A DNA stretch of 64,000 nucleotides, taken from NCBI GenBank assembly GCA_051295955.1, contig JBPDWA010000002.1, positions 62,001 to 126,000 of the forward strand, written 5' to 3'. The stretch is from Enterococcus faecalis_A. GTDB lineage: Bacteria > Bacillota > Bacilli > Lactobacillales > Enterococcaceae. Below the pieces are notes generated by a model. It ran no database searches. It was not told the DNA's origin and saw only the letters and a list, made by a program, of their open reading frames with translations. The number at the start of each line of letters is the position of its first letter. Position 1 is the first letter of the stretch. The translations under genes and the position numbers were made by a program. Positions 50,936 through 60,273 of this stretch are shown here, piece after piece.

Positions 50936-50954
50936 GAGTGAGGTTAATAATTAA

Positions 50955-51061
50955 CTGTACCGAAGACAGTAGGTGGCGTAAGTCTTAATTTCCTACCGAG
51001 GACAATTGTTGAATTATATACAATTCAGTCCCTCTATGTCTACGGTGGCATGGAGTTTTTT
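50955..51061 (+). promoter_or_regulatory. L10 leader with attenuator (autoregulatory mRNA element)
   Basis: The conserved L10-binding region is recognisable (GTACCGAAGACAGTAGGTGG, then TTTCCTACCGAGGAC), and ends in a terminator: CTCTATGTC (51032-51040) pairs with GGCATGGAG (51047-51055) followed by six T. Ribosomal protein L10 (with L7/L12) binds this leader and represses rplJL. Confidence 0.88.
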
Positions 51062-51202
51062 GTTGTTATACACGGCTTTGCTTTGAATCATTGTAAACAA
51101 AGCAAACAGATAGTGAAAAGTACTGGTTTTGCGTAGCAAAAAGAGTTTTCTTTTTATTAAGTAAACAACACTCCACCATCAAAATCAGGAGGTGAAATAT
51201 AA

Positions 51203-51703
51203 ATGAGTGAAGCAGCAATTGCTAAAAAAGAAGCGTTAGTTGAAGAAGCAGCCGCTAAATTTACAGATGCTTCATCTGTAGTCATTGTTGACTACCGTGG
51301 TTTAACTGTAGAAGAAGTGACTAACTTACGTAAACAATTACGTGACGCGAATGTCGAAATGAAAGTTATCAAAAATTCAATCCTTTCACGTGCTGCTAAA
51401 AAAGCTGGCTTAGAAGGTTTGGACGAAGTATTTACCGGACCAACAGCTGTAGCATTTAGTAATGACGATGTAGTTGCACCAGCAAAAATCATCGACGAAT
51501 TTGCCAAAGATGCCAAAGCTTTAGAAGTCAAAGGCGGCGTCATCGAAGGAAAAGTTTCTTCAATCGAAGAAATCACTGCCTTGGCAAAACTTCCAAACCG
51601 CGAAGGATTGCTTTCTATGCTATTATCTGTACTACAAGCACCAGTCCGCAACGTGGCTTACGCTGTCAAAGCAGTGGCAGAGAAAAACGAAGAAGTTGCT
51701 TAA
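51203..51703 (+). CDS. rplJ: 50S ribosomal protein L10
   Basis: A 166-residue L10: EALVEEAAAKFTDASSVVIV and YRGLTVEEVTNLRKQLRDAN, with the C-terminal helix that carries L7/L12 dimers. AGGAGGTG before ATG. Cotranscribed with rplL under the L10 leader. Confidence 0.97.
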   Translation: MSEAAIAKKEALVEEAAAKFTDASSVVIVDYRGLTVEEVTNLRKQLRDANVEMKVIKNSILSRAAKKAGLEGLDEVFTGPTAVAFSNDDVVAPAKIIDEFAKDAKALEVKGGVIEGKVSSIEEITALAKLPNREGLLSMLLSVLQAPVRNVAYAVKAVAEKNEEVA

Positions 51704-51770
51704 TGGCAGCTTGATTCAAAGTAGCAATCAAAAAAATCAAATACTTTTAAATTAATGGAGGAAAATCAAA

Positions 51771-52139
51771 ATGGCATTGAACATTGAAAGCATCGTTGCT
51801 GAGTTAGAAACAGCAACTATTTTAGAACTAAGTGAATTAGTTAAAGCTATCGAAGAAAAATTTGACGTATCAGCAGCAGCTCCTGTAGCAGTCGCTGGAC
51901 CAGCAGCAGGTGGAGCAGCAGAAGAACAAACTGAATTCACTGTAGAATTGACAGCCGCTGGCGACCAAAAAGTGAAAGTTATCAAAGCAGTTCGTGAAGC
52001 AACTGGCTTAGGCTTAAAAGAAGCAAAAGCTGTAGTTGATGGCGCTCCTGCACCAGTTAAAGAAGGCGTTTCTAAAGAAGAAGCTGAAAGCTTGAAAGCT
52101 GCTTTAGAAGAAGTTGGCGCTTCAGTAACTGTTAAATAA
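51771..52139 (+). CDS. rplL: 50S ribosomal protein L7/L12
   Basis: A 122-residue stalk protein: N-terminal dimerisation domain (IESIVAELETATILELSELV), an Ala/Gly-rich hinge, and the C-terminal factor-binding domain (KVKVIKAVREATGLGLKEAK). GGAGG upstream; a terminator follows. Confidence 0.98.
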   Translation: MALNIESIVAELETATILELSELVKAIEEKFDVSAAAPVAVAGPAAGGAAEEQTEFTVELTAAGDQKVKVIKAVREATGLGLKEAKAVVDGAPAPVKEGVSKEEAESLKAALEEVGASVTVK

Positions 52140-52161
52140 TTCATTTAACTATAACTATCTG

Positions 52162-52192
52162 AGAACCCTTTTATGTCAAGGGTTCTTTTTTT
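52162..52192 (+). terminator. rplJL terminator
   Basis: AGAACCCTT / AAGGGTTCT stem with a 7-nt loop and seven or more T. Confidence 0.92.
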
Positions 52193-52408
52193 ACTCTAAA
52201 GTTCAAACCTTAAGGCATAGTTAGTGTTCGCCCTTTTACCTGCAAATAAATAATCATTATTTCTGGAAAAATTTATTGTTTAAGTGGTATGAGCATATGG
52301 CGGATAGTTTGATAACTTGTTCTGGAAGCGTAAAACGAATCGCTTGCAAGGGATTACCTCAAAGGCTAACACAGTTAATAGACAATCTGACAGTAAAAGA
52401 GAAAGTAG

Positions 52409-52651
52409 ACGGCATCGTCAGCAGTTAATACGAACACTAAAACAGCTAATACCTCAACCAAAAAAGGAAAGACTACAATTCAATGTTTTTATGTAGAAGG
52501 AAAATCAACAATCTACTATTTTGATGGAACAACAATCAAAGCGTTGAGCAATCCAGATCAAGTAACCGTTTTAAACACTATGTACAAAGCAAACAAAGGG
52601 AAAGAAATTTCTGGCTTTAACTGGTCACCGATAGTTAGTAACTTGGTATGA
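52409..52651 (+). pseudogene. remnant of a small secreted or lipoprotein-like gene
   Basis: An open frame of about 80 codons without start codon or RBS, ending TGA 52649-52651. It reads a Thr/Asn/Ser-rich linker (NTNTKTANTSTKKGK) and then a compact domain (FYVEGKSTIYYFDGTTIKAL). A related linker composition continues upstream in another frame from about 52330, suggesting frameshift decay. No family recognised. The surrounding 52193-52923 gap holds nothing else I can support. Confidence 0.4.
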
Positions 52652-52923
52652 TCGATTAAAGTATATAGTTTATAAACCAGGTATTTAATTGTATTGAGTG
52701 GGAAAAATTTAGCAGGTTTTTATAAGATCTATTTTGTCAAGTGAATTCAGAATAAGCTACGGTCTTCCGGAAATATAGGATGTTTTATTATGAAAATGTG
52801 GTAAATTATTCATTTTGTCCTTTGGTTATTACTAATAAGTCGAAATAATCGTAAAAAGTTAATTCTTCGTTTAGAATAAAATATGAACTATGAGTATAAC
52901 ATAACTTTTTAGGAGGGAGAACC

Positions 52924-53205
52924 ATGGATAAAGAAATCACTGTCGAGCTTACATGTAAACACTGCGCAGCAGAATTTGTGGGAAAGTACCTTTTAAATAT
53001 TCGTACAAGTAGTGATGGAGATCATCTCATCAATCAACCGTTAGGTACCTTGAATTTAGCAGAAGACGAAATCGAATTAACTTGTGATGATTCAATTTTA
53101 GCTGACGCTTTAACGGTCTCTTATGTCTGCAAAGGTTGCGGGAATAAAAATGAATTATTGATCCCGATTACAGCTGAAATGAAACATGTTGATCATATGA
53201 TTTAA
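52924..53205 (+). CDS. small zinc-ribbon-like protein of unknown function
   Basis: A 93-residue protein with two CxxC pairs, ELTCKHCAAEF near the N-terminus and SYVCKGCGNKN about 60 residues later, consistent with a zinc ribbon. There is no TM segment or known domain. AGGAGGGAG precedes ATG. It stands alone between a decayed region and the GlsB-like gene. Function unknown. Confidence 0.75.
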   Translation: MDKEITVELTCKHCAAEFVGKYLLNIRTSSDGDHLINQPLGTLNLAEDEIELTCDDSILADALTVSYVCKGCGNKNELLIPITAEMKHVDHMI

Positions 53206-53335
53206 AAACCAAGAGCATTTTATTCGCAAAAAATAATCCTATCTGTTATTCTAAAATATGTAATTTAATAACATCTATATCGAAAAAAGTAAACACTTTG
53301 AAACAGGACGATATAGAAATGTAGGAGGAATAATT

Positions 53336-53578
53336 ATGCATTGGTTATGGGTTTTAATTGTAGGCGGAGTTATTGGCGCTATTGCAGGTGCGATTACCAG
53401 TAAAGGGAAATCTATGGGATGGATTGCCAATATTCTTGCTGGATTGGTTGGTTCTTCTTTAGGCCAAGCGGTTTTTGGTACTTGGGGACCAACTGTAGCA
53501 GATATGGCGTTAATTCCATCAATTTTGGGAGCTGTAATTTTAGTTGCAGTCGTTTCATTTTTTGTTGGCAAAAATTAA
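53336..53578 (+). CDS. GlsB/YeaQ/YmgE family stress-response membrane protein
   Basis: An 80-residue protein, almost entirely hydrophobic, with three TM segments and the family's Gly-rich pattern (GGVIGAIAGAITSKGKSMGW; ILAGLVGSSLGQAVFG). Annotated in databases as transglycosylase-associated; in enterococci GlsB accompanies Gls24 stress proteins, but no gls24 gene is next to it here. AGGAGG before ATG. Confidence 0.88.
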   Translation: MHWLWVLIVGGVIGAIAGAITSKGKSMGWIANILAGLVGSSLGQAVFGTWGPTVADMALIPSILGAVILVAVVSFFVGKN

Positions 53579-53640
53579 ACCTAACTTTAAAACATGAAAT
53601 GCAAGTCAACCTGACTTTTGTTCCATGTGCAAAATAAGCT

Positions 53641-53692
53641 AAAAAAACAGAGCAAGAAGCCGATTGGCCTTTTGTTCTGTTTTTTTTTGGCA
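53641..53692. terminator. bidirectional terminator between glsB-like gene and rlmD
   Basis: AAAAAAACAGAGCAAGAAG pairs with CTTTTGTTCTGTTTTTTT-like sequence around a CCGATTGG loop. A-run and T-run on either side allow termination in both directions. Confidence 0.75.
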
Positions 53693-53747
53693 CTACGTCT
53701 TTGTTACAATTCTCAATGGTTATCTTTTGCCGTAGAAAATTTTTCAC

Positions 53748-55133
53748 TTACTGATTTTCATTATTTTTTTTAGTTAATTTTACTACTACTTCACAGCGTG
53801 CTGTTTGTGGAAACATGTCAACAGATTGTAAGTAATTAACTTGGTAAACTTTAGCTAAACTGACTAAGTCTCTAGCTAAAGTTGAAACGTTGCAGGAAAT
53901 ATACGCCATTTTTTTAGGTGGTTGTTTTAATATTGTTTTAATGAGCTGAGGATCCAAACCAGTGCGAGGTGGATCAACAATAATGCCATCAGGACGAAAG
54001 CCTTCTTTTAACCAGCGAGGTAAAAGCATTTCAGCAGTACCCAGTTCATAATGTGTGTTGGTAACGCCTAAGCGTAAAGCATTTTTACGAGCGTCCTCAA
54101 CAGCAGCAGGAATAATATCCATCCCTCGAACTTCCTTGGCTTGTTTAGCTAGACTTAAGCCAATAGTACCGACGCCACAATAAGCATCAACGACTGTTTC
54201 ATTTACCTGAAGGTCTAAAGCTTTTAATGCTTCTTGATAAAGAATCTCCGTCTGAGCTGGATTCAGCTGGAAAAATGCTCGTGGTGAAAGATCAAAAGTT
54301 ACTTGACTAATTTGTTCTTCAATACTTGCTTTGCCCCACAGATGGATAGTTTCTGCTCCCATGACAATAGATGTTTTTTTATTTTGCACGTTTTGCATGA
54401 TGGAAACTACTTCGGGGATTTGTTCATTGATGGCATTAATTAAATTTACTTTTTGAGGAAATTTTCTCGATTGAGTGATGAAAACGACTTGAACTTCTCC
54501 TGTTTGAACCCCAGCCCGAACCATCAAGGTCCGAAAGATACCACTATTTTTCCGCTCATCGTAAATCGGCAGTTGATACTCATTCAGTAAATCTACCAAA
54601 ACATTCATGACTTTGGTTGTGACGGGTTGTTGGACTAAACAATTATCAATGGGAACTAATTGATGTGAATCAGCTTGATATAAACCGGCTTCTATTTGAT
54701 TGCCGCACTGACGCAGCTGAAATTGAGCTTTGTTTCTATAGTACCAAGGTTCTTGCATGCCGAGTGTTGGTCGTAGTTCATAGTGTTGATAGTTGGCAGG
54801 TTTAAACTTGGTTAATGCTTGTTTCAGTAAATCTTTTTTAAAGGTTAGCTGGGCATTATAGGTTAAGTGTTGCAGCTGACAACCGCCACAAACGTCATAG
54901 ACGGGACAAGGAGGTATGACGCGCTCAGCAGCCGTTTTTTTTATGTTAGTGAGCTGTCCTTGGGCAAATTTAGGCGTAATGTTTCTTATAGTGATTGTTA
55001 CTTCTTCTTTAGGCAATGCGCCGGGTACAAAAATAATTAACTTTTTATAATAGCCAATCCCTTCACCGTTAATTCCTAAACGTTTAATTTTTAATGTAAT
55101 TTGTTGGCCTTGTTTTAGTTGCTGGCTATTCAT
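53748..55133 (-). CDS. rlmD: 23S rRNA (uracil-C5)-methyltransferase RlmD/RlmCD
   Basis: A 461-residue RumA-type enzyme that makes m5U in 23S rRNA. TRAM RNA-binding domain at residues ~5-65, 4Fe-4S cysteines in CPVYDVCGGCQLQHL, SAM motif VDAYCGVGTIGLSLA, DPPRTGLD, and the catalytic Cys in MAYISCNVSTLARDL. In Firmicutes a single homologue (YefA/RlmCD) modifies both U747 and U1939, which is likely here. Confidence 0.93.
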   Translation of the reverse strand: MNSQQLKQGQQITLKIKRLGINGEGIGYYKKLIIFVPGALPKEEVTITIRNITPKFAQGQLTNIKKTAAERVIPPCPVYDVCGGCQLQHLTYNAQLTFKKDLLKQALTKFKPANYQHYELRPTLGMQEPWYYRNKAQFQLRQCGNQIEAGLYQADSHQLVPIDNCLVQQPVTTKVMNVLVDLLNEYQLPIYDERKNSGIFRTLMVRAGVQTGEVQVVFITQSRKFPQKVNLINAINEQIPEVVSIMQNVQNKKTSIVMGAETIHLWGKASIEEQISQVTFDLSPRAFFQLNPAQTEILYQEALKALDLQVNETVVDAYCGVGTIGLSLAKQAKEVRGMDIIPAAVEDARKNALRLGVTNTHYELGTAEMLLPRWLKEGFRPDGIIVDPPRTGLDPQLIKTILKQPPKKMAYISCNVSTLARDLVSLAKVYQVNYLQSVDMFPQTARCEVVVKLTKKNNENQ

Positions 55134-55300
55134 TTGTATATTTCATCCTTTAAATTGATTTATCAACTGACGTAAAACTACTTTAATTAATGAAGACATC
55201 GTTTGTGTGTGTTTTATTCTAACATATTTTTATGGGTTTGGCTTCCGGTTATTCTATGGTATAGTAGAATATATGTTCTTATTGAAAAGGGGTAAGAGAA

Positions 55301-56101
55301 ATGGCCACCATAAACCGAATCACGAAAGATAAAGGCGAGTTTTATGTTATTTGGCTATCGACAGGAGCAACGCTGCGAGTATCCGAAGATATTTTAGTGC
55401 GGTATCGTCTGTTGAAAGGTCAAGAGTTGACATCAGAGGAGCTTACGGCTTTAAAAAAAGCCAGCTCTTATGACGTAGGCTTGCAAATGGCTATGAATTA
55501 TTTAAGTTATCAACTACGATCAAAAAAAGAAATTGATCATTACTTGAAAGACAAAGAAATAGCATTAGCAGATCGCCAAAAAATTGTCCAACGCTTAACA
55601 GAAATAAAGCTGTTAGATGATGCTGTATTCAGTGAAAGCTATGTGCGTACAATGATGCGAACGTCTGATAAAGGACCTCGAACTATTGCCCAGCAATTGA
55701 AGCAAAAAGGAATTAGCGAGCTTGACATTCAACACGGACTGTCTTTTTATACTATGGAAGAGCAATTACAGGTGGCTATTAAGACAGCCCAAAAAGCCAT
55801 GAAACGCTACCGTTCCAAAAGTTTTAAAGATGCTTTACAAAAAGTTCGGCTTCATTTAACCCAAAAAGGCTTTAATGGAGAAATAATTGATTTGGCGTTG
55901 GAAGAGTTAAATTTTGAAAAAGATGAAGAGCAAGAACAAGCAGCGTTGCAAAAAGAAGGCGATCGTTTATGGCGAGCCAATCACCGTTTAGAACCAGCTA
56001 AACGATATAATAAAGTTAAACAAAGTCTCTTTCAAAAAGGATTTGACTATGATTTGATTCAGCAATATATGGAGGAAAAGGAACAAGAAAATGAAGAATG
56101 A
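55301..56101 (+). CDS. recX: regulatory protein RecX
   Basis: A 266-residue RecX with helical three-repeat modules (YLSYQLRSKKEIDHYLKDKE; MRTSDKGPRTIAQQLKQKGI; KVRLHLTQKGFNGEIIDLAL). Longer than E. coli RecX, as usual in lactobacilli and enterococci. It modulates RecA filaments. Ends overlapping mutY by 11 nt, so the two are coupled. Confidence 0.9.
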   Translation: MATINRITKDKGEFYVIWLSTGATLRVSEDILVRYRLLKGQELTSEELTALKKASSYDVGLQMAMNYLSYQLRSKKEIDHYLKDKEIALADRQKIVQRLTEIKLLDDAVFSESYVRTMMRTSDKGPRTIAQQLKQKGISELDIQHGLSFYTMEEQLQVAIKTAQKAMKRYRSKSFKDALQKVRLHLTQKGFNGEIIDLALEELNFEKDEEQEQAALQKEGDRLWRANHRLEPAKRYNKVKQSLFQKGFDYDLIQQYMEEKEQENEE

Positions 56102-57278
56102 ACAACTGTGGACAGTTTGGTCAAATGAAACTACCGCCCGTTTTCAACAAATTTTTTTGGAATGGTATGAGTCGGAAAAACGAAATTTACCTTGGCGAGC
56201 CAATCTTGATCCATACCGAATTTGGATTTCTGAAATCATGCTACAACAAACGAGAGTTGAAACCGTGATCGATTACTATTACCGTTTTATGGAGCTGTTT
56301 CCAACGATTACAGCGCTAGCTCAAGCACCTGATGATCAGTTACTAAAAGCATGGGAAGGGTTGGGTTATTACTCGCGTGCTCGTAACTTAAAAATAGCTG
56401 CGCAACAAATTGTAGCTGAATATGGCGGTAAAATGCCGGAGACCATTGATGAAATTAGAAGTCTTAAAGGGATTGGGCCTTATACGGCAGGCGCCATCGG
56501 TAGTATTGCTTTTCAATTGCCGGAACCGGCAATTGATGGAAACGTGATGCGTGTAGTAAGTCGATTATTTGAAATTGACGCTGACATTGCCAAAGCCAGT
56601 AGCCGCAAAATTTTTGACGCTGCCATGCGTAAGATCATTGATCAAAAGCGACCAGGGGATTTTAATCAAGCTCTGATGGATTTAGGATCGGCGATTTGTA
56701 CGCCGACTTCGCCAAAGTGTGCAGCTTGTCCGATTCAGGAATTTTGTCGTGCGTATCAATCAGGCACTATGGCTGAGTATCCGGTAAAAACCAAAAAAGT
56801 TAAAGCCAAAGACGTTTTTTATCTCGGAGCAATCATTGAAACGAAGCAACAGGAGTTTCTACTAGAACAAAGAGCTTCTATCGGTTTGTTGGCCAATATG
56901 TGGTTGTTTCCATTGGAAGAAGTGACTGAAAAACAGTTTCAACAATTACAAAGCCAGGTGAAACAAACAGCCGCTTCAGTAGAACAGTTAAGCTTTGATT
57001 TAGATACGTTGCCGTTGGTAGCGGAATCACCTGAGACTATTTTTACCGATTATACCGATGTTGTTTGGCAAAAACGCGCGCTAGGTACTGTAACGCATAT
57101 TTTCAGTCATTTAAAATGGCATATTTTGGTCTTCTATGGTCGTCAAGTCGGACCAGCAAAGGCAAAAGAGCGACAGCGCTGGTTAAAGCAGCAGGAATTC
57201 TCGGAATATGTTTTTCCAAAACCACAACAAAAAATGCTGACACTTTTCCAACAGGAATTTTTGCGAAAAAAAACATGA
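56091..57278 (+). CDS. mutY: A/G-specific adenine glycosylase
   Basis: A 395-residue MutY that removes adenine opposite 8-oxoG. HhH-GPD domain with the catalytic Glu in WISEIMLQQTRVETVIDYYY, the helix-hairpin-helix LKGIGPYTAGAIGS, catalytic Asp in AIDGNVMRVV, the 4Fe-4S loop CTPTSPKCAACPIQEFC, then a C-terminal NUDIX-like domain that recognises 8-oxoG (LLANMWLFPLEEV). Overlaps recX. Confidence 0.95.
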   Translation: MKNEQLWTVWSNETTARFQQIFLEWYESEKRNLPWRANLDPYRIWISEIMLQQTRVETVIDYYYRFMELFPTITALAQAPDDQLLKAWEGLGYYSRARNLKIAAQQIVAEYGGKMPETIDEIRSLKGIGPYTAGAIGSIAFQLPEPAIDGNVMRVVSRLFEIDADIAKASSRKIFDAAMRKIIDQKRPGDFNQALMDLGSAICTPTSPKCAACPIQEFCRAYQSGTMAEYPVKTKKVKAKDVFYLGAIIETKQQEFLLEQRASIGLLANMWLFPLEEVTEKQFQQLQSQVKQTAASVEQLSFDLDTLPLVAESPETIFTDYTDVVWQKRALGTVTHIFSHLKWHILVFYGRQVGPAKAKERQRWLKQQEFSEYVFPKPQQKMLTLFQQEFLRKKT

Positions 57279-57518
57279 CATAGGCCCTCATTTATTGCTC
57301 CGTCAAAACAAAGACTTATTTAGGTAGGCAAGAGCGTTTTGATAATTGGCTATTTGTGATCTAATTTATAGCTGAATTTTCTGGAATTAGTAAAATTCTA
57401 ATTCTTTGAGTGAACTCATTGTATGCAAACCCAAAAATTATGCTATAATTATTTTGATATCGATGTAATGAACACACCCACACGAAATTTTTTCGCAGTT
57501 GGGGAAAGTTGGGGTACT

Positions 57519-58052
57519 ATGGGAATTCCAAAAGAAGGCGAGTTTGTAACAATTCAAAGTTACAAACATGATGGTCATTTACATCGAACGTGGCGCGATA
57601 CGATGGTATTGAAGACCAGCGAGTACTCACTAATTGGTGTGAACGATCACACATTGGTGACTGAATCTGACGGACGTCGTTGGGTAACTCGTGAACCGGC
57701 CATTGTATATTTTCACAAGAAGTACTGGTTCAATATAATAGCAATGATTCGTGAAAAGGGGGTTTCTTATTACTGCAATCTAGCTTCACCGTATCTATTA
57801 GATGATGAAGCGCTAAAGTATATCGACTATGACTTAGACATTAAAGTTTTTCCTGATGGCGAAAAACGCCTTTTAGATGTCGATGAATACGAGTTTCACA
57901 GTAAATTGATGGATTATCCGGAAGATATTGATTTTATCTTAAAAGAAAACGTCAAAACTTTAGTAGATTGGATTAATAATGAGAAAGGTCCATTTTCTGA
58001 TGCTTATGTAGATATCTGGTATCAGCGTTACCAACAGCTATTGAAAAAGTAG
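57519..58052 (+). CDS. ntdP: nucleoside tri/diphosphate phosphatase (DUF402, Ntdp/YgaC)
   Basis: The last ~177 residues of the open frame match DUF402/Ntdp (MGIPKEGEFVTIQSYKHDGH; SDGRRWVTREPAIVYFHKKY; EALKYIDYDLDIKVFPDGEK). The family hydrolyses nucleoside tri- and diphosphates. ATG 57519 gives the usual family start; the frame is open back to 57423, which would add 32 atypical residues. The upstream GTTGGGG is a weak RBS. A long terminator follows. Confidence 0.85.
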   Translation: MGIPKEGEFVTIQSYKHDGHLHRTWRDTMVLKTSEYSLIGVNDHTLVTESDGRRWVTREPAIVYFHKKYWFNIIAMIREKGVSYYCNLASPYLLDDEALKYIDYDLDIKVFPDGEKRLLDVDEYEFHSKLMDYPEDIDFILKENVKTLVDWINNEKGPFSDAYVDIWYQRYQQLLKK

Positions 58053-58068
58053 CCGATGTAAAGAACCG

Positions 58069-58176
58069 AGCGGCTGGAGCAGAAGAGTCCAGTGCCAAAA
58101 GAGCCTCAACACTTGCTACTTTAGCAGTTTATGTGGTCATAAGAGGGCTGGCGCTACTTCTGTTCCGCTGTTTTTT
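58069..58176 (+). terminator. long imperfect terminator after ntdP
   Basis: AGCGG..CAGAAG on the left can pair with CTTCTG..CCGCT on the right across a ~90-nt region with inner helices, ending in a T6 run. Confidence 0.6.
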
Positions 58177-58259
58177 ACTGGAAAAATAAACGAATAGTGA
58201 AGGAGCTGCATTATTCTTGTTTTTTCAGTTTTGATTTTGCTTGCAGCTAAACTTCCCTG

Positions 58260-58700
58260 TTAAGATTCCAATTTTTTATTCATTTCATAGTGTTCAATAT
58301 TTGCATCTAAGAAGCGTTCACCATGTTTTACATAGCCTAATTTTTCGTAAAAACCCACTGCTGTAATTTGAGCCCCTAATGTAATCAGATGATAACCGTG
58401 AGACTGGGCAAATTTTTCGGCTTCAGCAATGATTAGACGACCGTATTCGTGTCCGCGGTATGCCTTTTCGACAGCCATTCGTTGTAGTTTTATGTGTTCT
58501 TGATCCAGCGGTAATAAACGACAGGTAGCAACAGCTTGTCCATTATCCAAATATAAGACAAAATGGATACAAAGAGCTTCTTTTTGATCGATTTCAATTT
58601 CCACTGGAACACCTTGTTCTACCATAAAGACGTGATTTCTAATTCGGAGAGCATCTAAGTAGATGTCACTCATAGTATCTTTTGTTTGGACGATTTTCAT
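58260..58700 (-). CDS. GNAT family N-acetyltransferase (YjcF/ElaA-like)
   Basis: A 146-residue acetyltransferase: IRNHVFMVEQGVPVEIEID near the start, then QRMAVEKAYRGHEYGRLI, the acetyl-CoA loop (here R-G-H-E-Y-G instead of the usual R-G-x-G-x-G), and VGFYEKLGYVKHGE at the C-terminus. The substrate is unknown. It is divergent from the AI-2E-type transporter gene. Confidence 0.82.
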   Translation of the reverse strand: MKIVQTKDTMSDIYLDALRIRNHVFMVEQGVPVEIEIDQKEALCIHFVLYLDNGQAVATCRLLPLDQEHIKLQRMAVEKAYRGHEYGRLIIAEAEKFAQSHGYHLITLGAQITAVGFYEKLGYVKHGERFLDANIEHYEMNKKLES

Positions 58701-58864
58701 AATTAAAACTCCTATACTTGTTTTTTGTATAGTATACCTGAAAAAATACGCAAAAAGAAGGTCGTTGGTGACGAGTCCAGACAGGTATGATAAAATTTAA
58801 CCGTTCATTGAGGAGGAATCGTAAGCTTTTAAAAAACTTACTGGATTGATAAGGAGGAACTGGT

Positions 58865-60007
58865 TTGTTTGAGCGTTTAAGAGAATCAAAATTATTGTTT
58901 TGGTCAATAGAATTATTAGTCATTGCTTCTTTGATTTTTGTTTCATCAAAAATTGATTTTATCTTTGCACCAATTGGGACTTTTTTTTCTACTTTATTTG
59001 CGCCCATTTTGGTTGCTGGTTTTTTATATTATCTCTTAAACCCCGTCGTTCATTTGTTGATGAAAACGAAAATGGAACGAGTTTATGCAGTGTTGATTGT
59101 TTTTGTTTTATTGATTATTTTGTTGGTACTTTTATTGGTGAGTGTTTTGCCGAATTTAGCCAAACAGTTAGCTAGTCTGGCTTCTAGTATGCCAGATGTG
59201 TTTGATCGAGTGGAAAATTGGATTTATCACTTGGCCAAGTTACCTATGTTCAAAGATATTGATTTAACTAGTTATATTGATAAAATGGATTTATCTTATG
59301 GCACCATTATCCAACAGTTTTTAAGTAGTCTTTCCAGCAGCTTAGGCTCCATCTTTTCTACGATCGCCTCAACTACCATTGTGGTAATCACGGTACCCTT
59401 TATCTTATTTTATATGTTAAAAGATGGTGAACGGCTTGTTCCTAATATTCAACGATTTCTGCCTGAAAAAAGACAAGCGGGTATTGTGAATTTATTAGGA
59501 CAGTTAAATAAGACGCTTTCCAATTATATAAGTGGTCAAGCGATTGAGTGCTTATTTGTAGGAACGTTTACGATTATTGGTTATTCATTAATTGGTGTAA
59601 AGTATGCCTTTTTGTTTGGCGTCATCGCCGGCCTGACGAATTTAATTCCTTATTTGGGCCCTTACTTAGGTTTGGCACCGGCGGTATTTGTTACAATTTT
59701 TGATGACCCGGTTAAAGCGTTTTTGTGTTGTATTGTTGTATTAATTGTTCAACAAATTGACGGCAATATCATTTACCCTAACGTGATTGGTAAATCACTG
59801 CAAATCCATCCGCTAACGATCATCGTAATTTTACTAGCAGCTGGAAATATCGCTGGCTTACTGGGAATTTTCTTAGGCGTACCTTTTTATGCAATTTGTA
59901 AAACGATTTTACTTTACAGCATTGATATGGTGAAAGCCAATCGTAGTGAAAAAGTAACCAATGCGGTTTTGATGAACGAAGCTGATCCCAAAGAAAATCA
60001 ACACTAA
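58865..60007 (+). CDS. AI-2E family (TerC/YdiK-type) membrane transporter
   Basis: A 380-residue membrane protein of the AI-2E/PF01594 family with seven or eight TM segments. The conserved late motif is GVIAGLTNLIPYLGPYLGLA, followed by DGNIIYPNVIGKSLQIHPLT. TTG start at 58865 with AAGGAGG 7 nt upstream. Despite the name, family members include Na+/H+ or Na+/Li+ antiporters, so the substrate is uncertain. Confidence 0.87.
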   Translation: MFERLRESKLLFWSIELLVIASLIFVSSKIDFIFAPIGTFFSTLFAPILVAGFLYYLLNPVVHLLMKTKMERVYAVLIVFVLLIILLVLLLVSVLPNLAKQLASLASSMPDVFDRVENWIYHLAKLPMFKDIDLTSYIDKMDLSYGTIIQQFLSSLSSSLGSIFSTIASTTIVVITVPFILFYMLKDGERLVPNIQRFLPEKRQAGIVNLLGQLNKTLSNYISGQAIECLFVGTFTIIGYSLIGVKYAFLFGVIAGLTNLIPYLGPYLGLAPAVFVTIFDDPVKAFLCCIVVLIVQQIDGNIIYPNVIGKSLQIHPLTIIVILLAAGNIAGLLGIFLGVPFYAICKTILLYSIDMVKANRSEKVTNAVLMNEADPKENQH

Positions 60008-60041
60008 TTATTGAATTCATCATTTTTTTATGATAACATTT

Positions 60042-60082
60042 TGAGAGTGAGACGAAAGTGAAAAATGCTTTCGTCTCACTCT
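60042..60082 (+). other. perfect 16-bp inverted repeat without U tract
   Basis: GAGAGTGAGACGAAAG and CTTTCGTCTCACTCTC around a 9-nt loop. Not followed by T, so a terminator role is doubtful; it may be a processing or binding site. A conventional hairpin follows at 60181-60213. Confidence 0.5.
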
Positions 60083-60180
60083 CTAAAATACTAACCAGCG
60101 GAACTGAAGCTTTGAGAGCGTAAGTTCTCAAGGGAAACAACTGATGCACAACTGAAAGGCAAAGACTGATTTCAAAAACC

Positions 60181-60213
60181 GTGAAAGAAGCTATCTTTTC
60201 ACTAGTATTTTTT
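60181..60213 (+). terminator. probable terminator
   Basis: GTGAAAGA / TCTTTTCAC with a 5-nt loop, followed by a T-rich tail, in the gap before the CNNM-type gene. Confidence 0.6.
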
Positions 60214-60273
60214 ATAGAAGCAGTCCTTTGATTTTCAGTCTTGTTTGATCAACATTTAAGGAGAGAATACATT

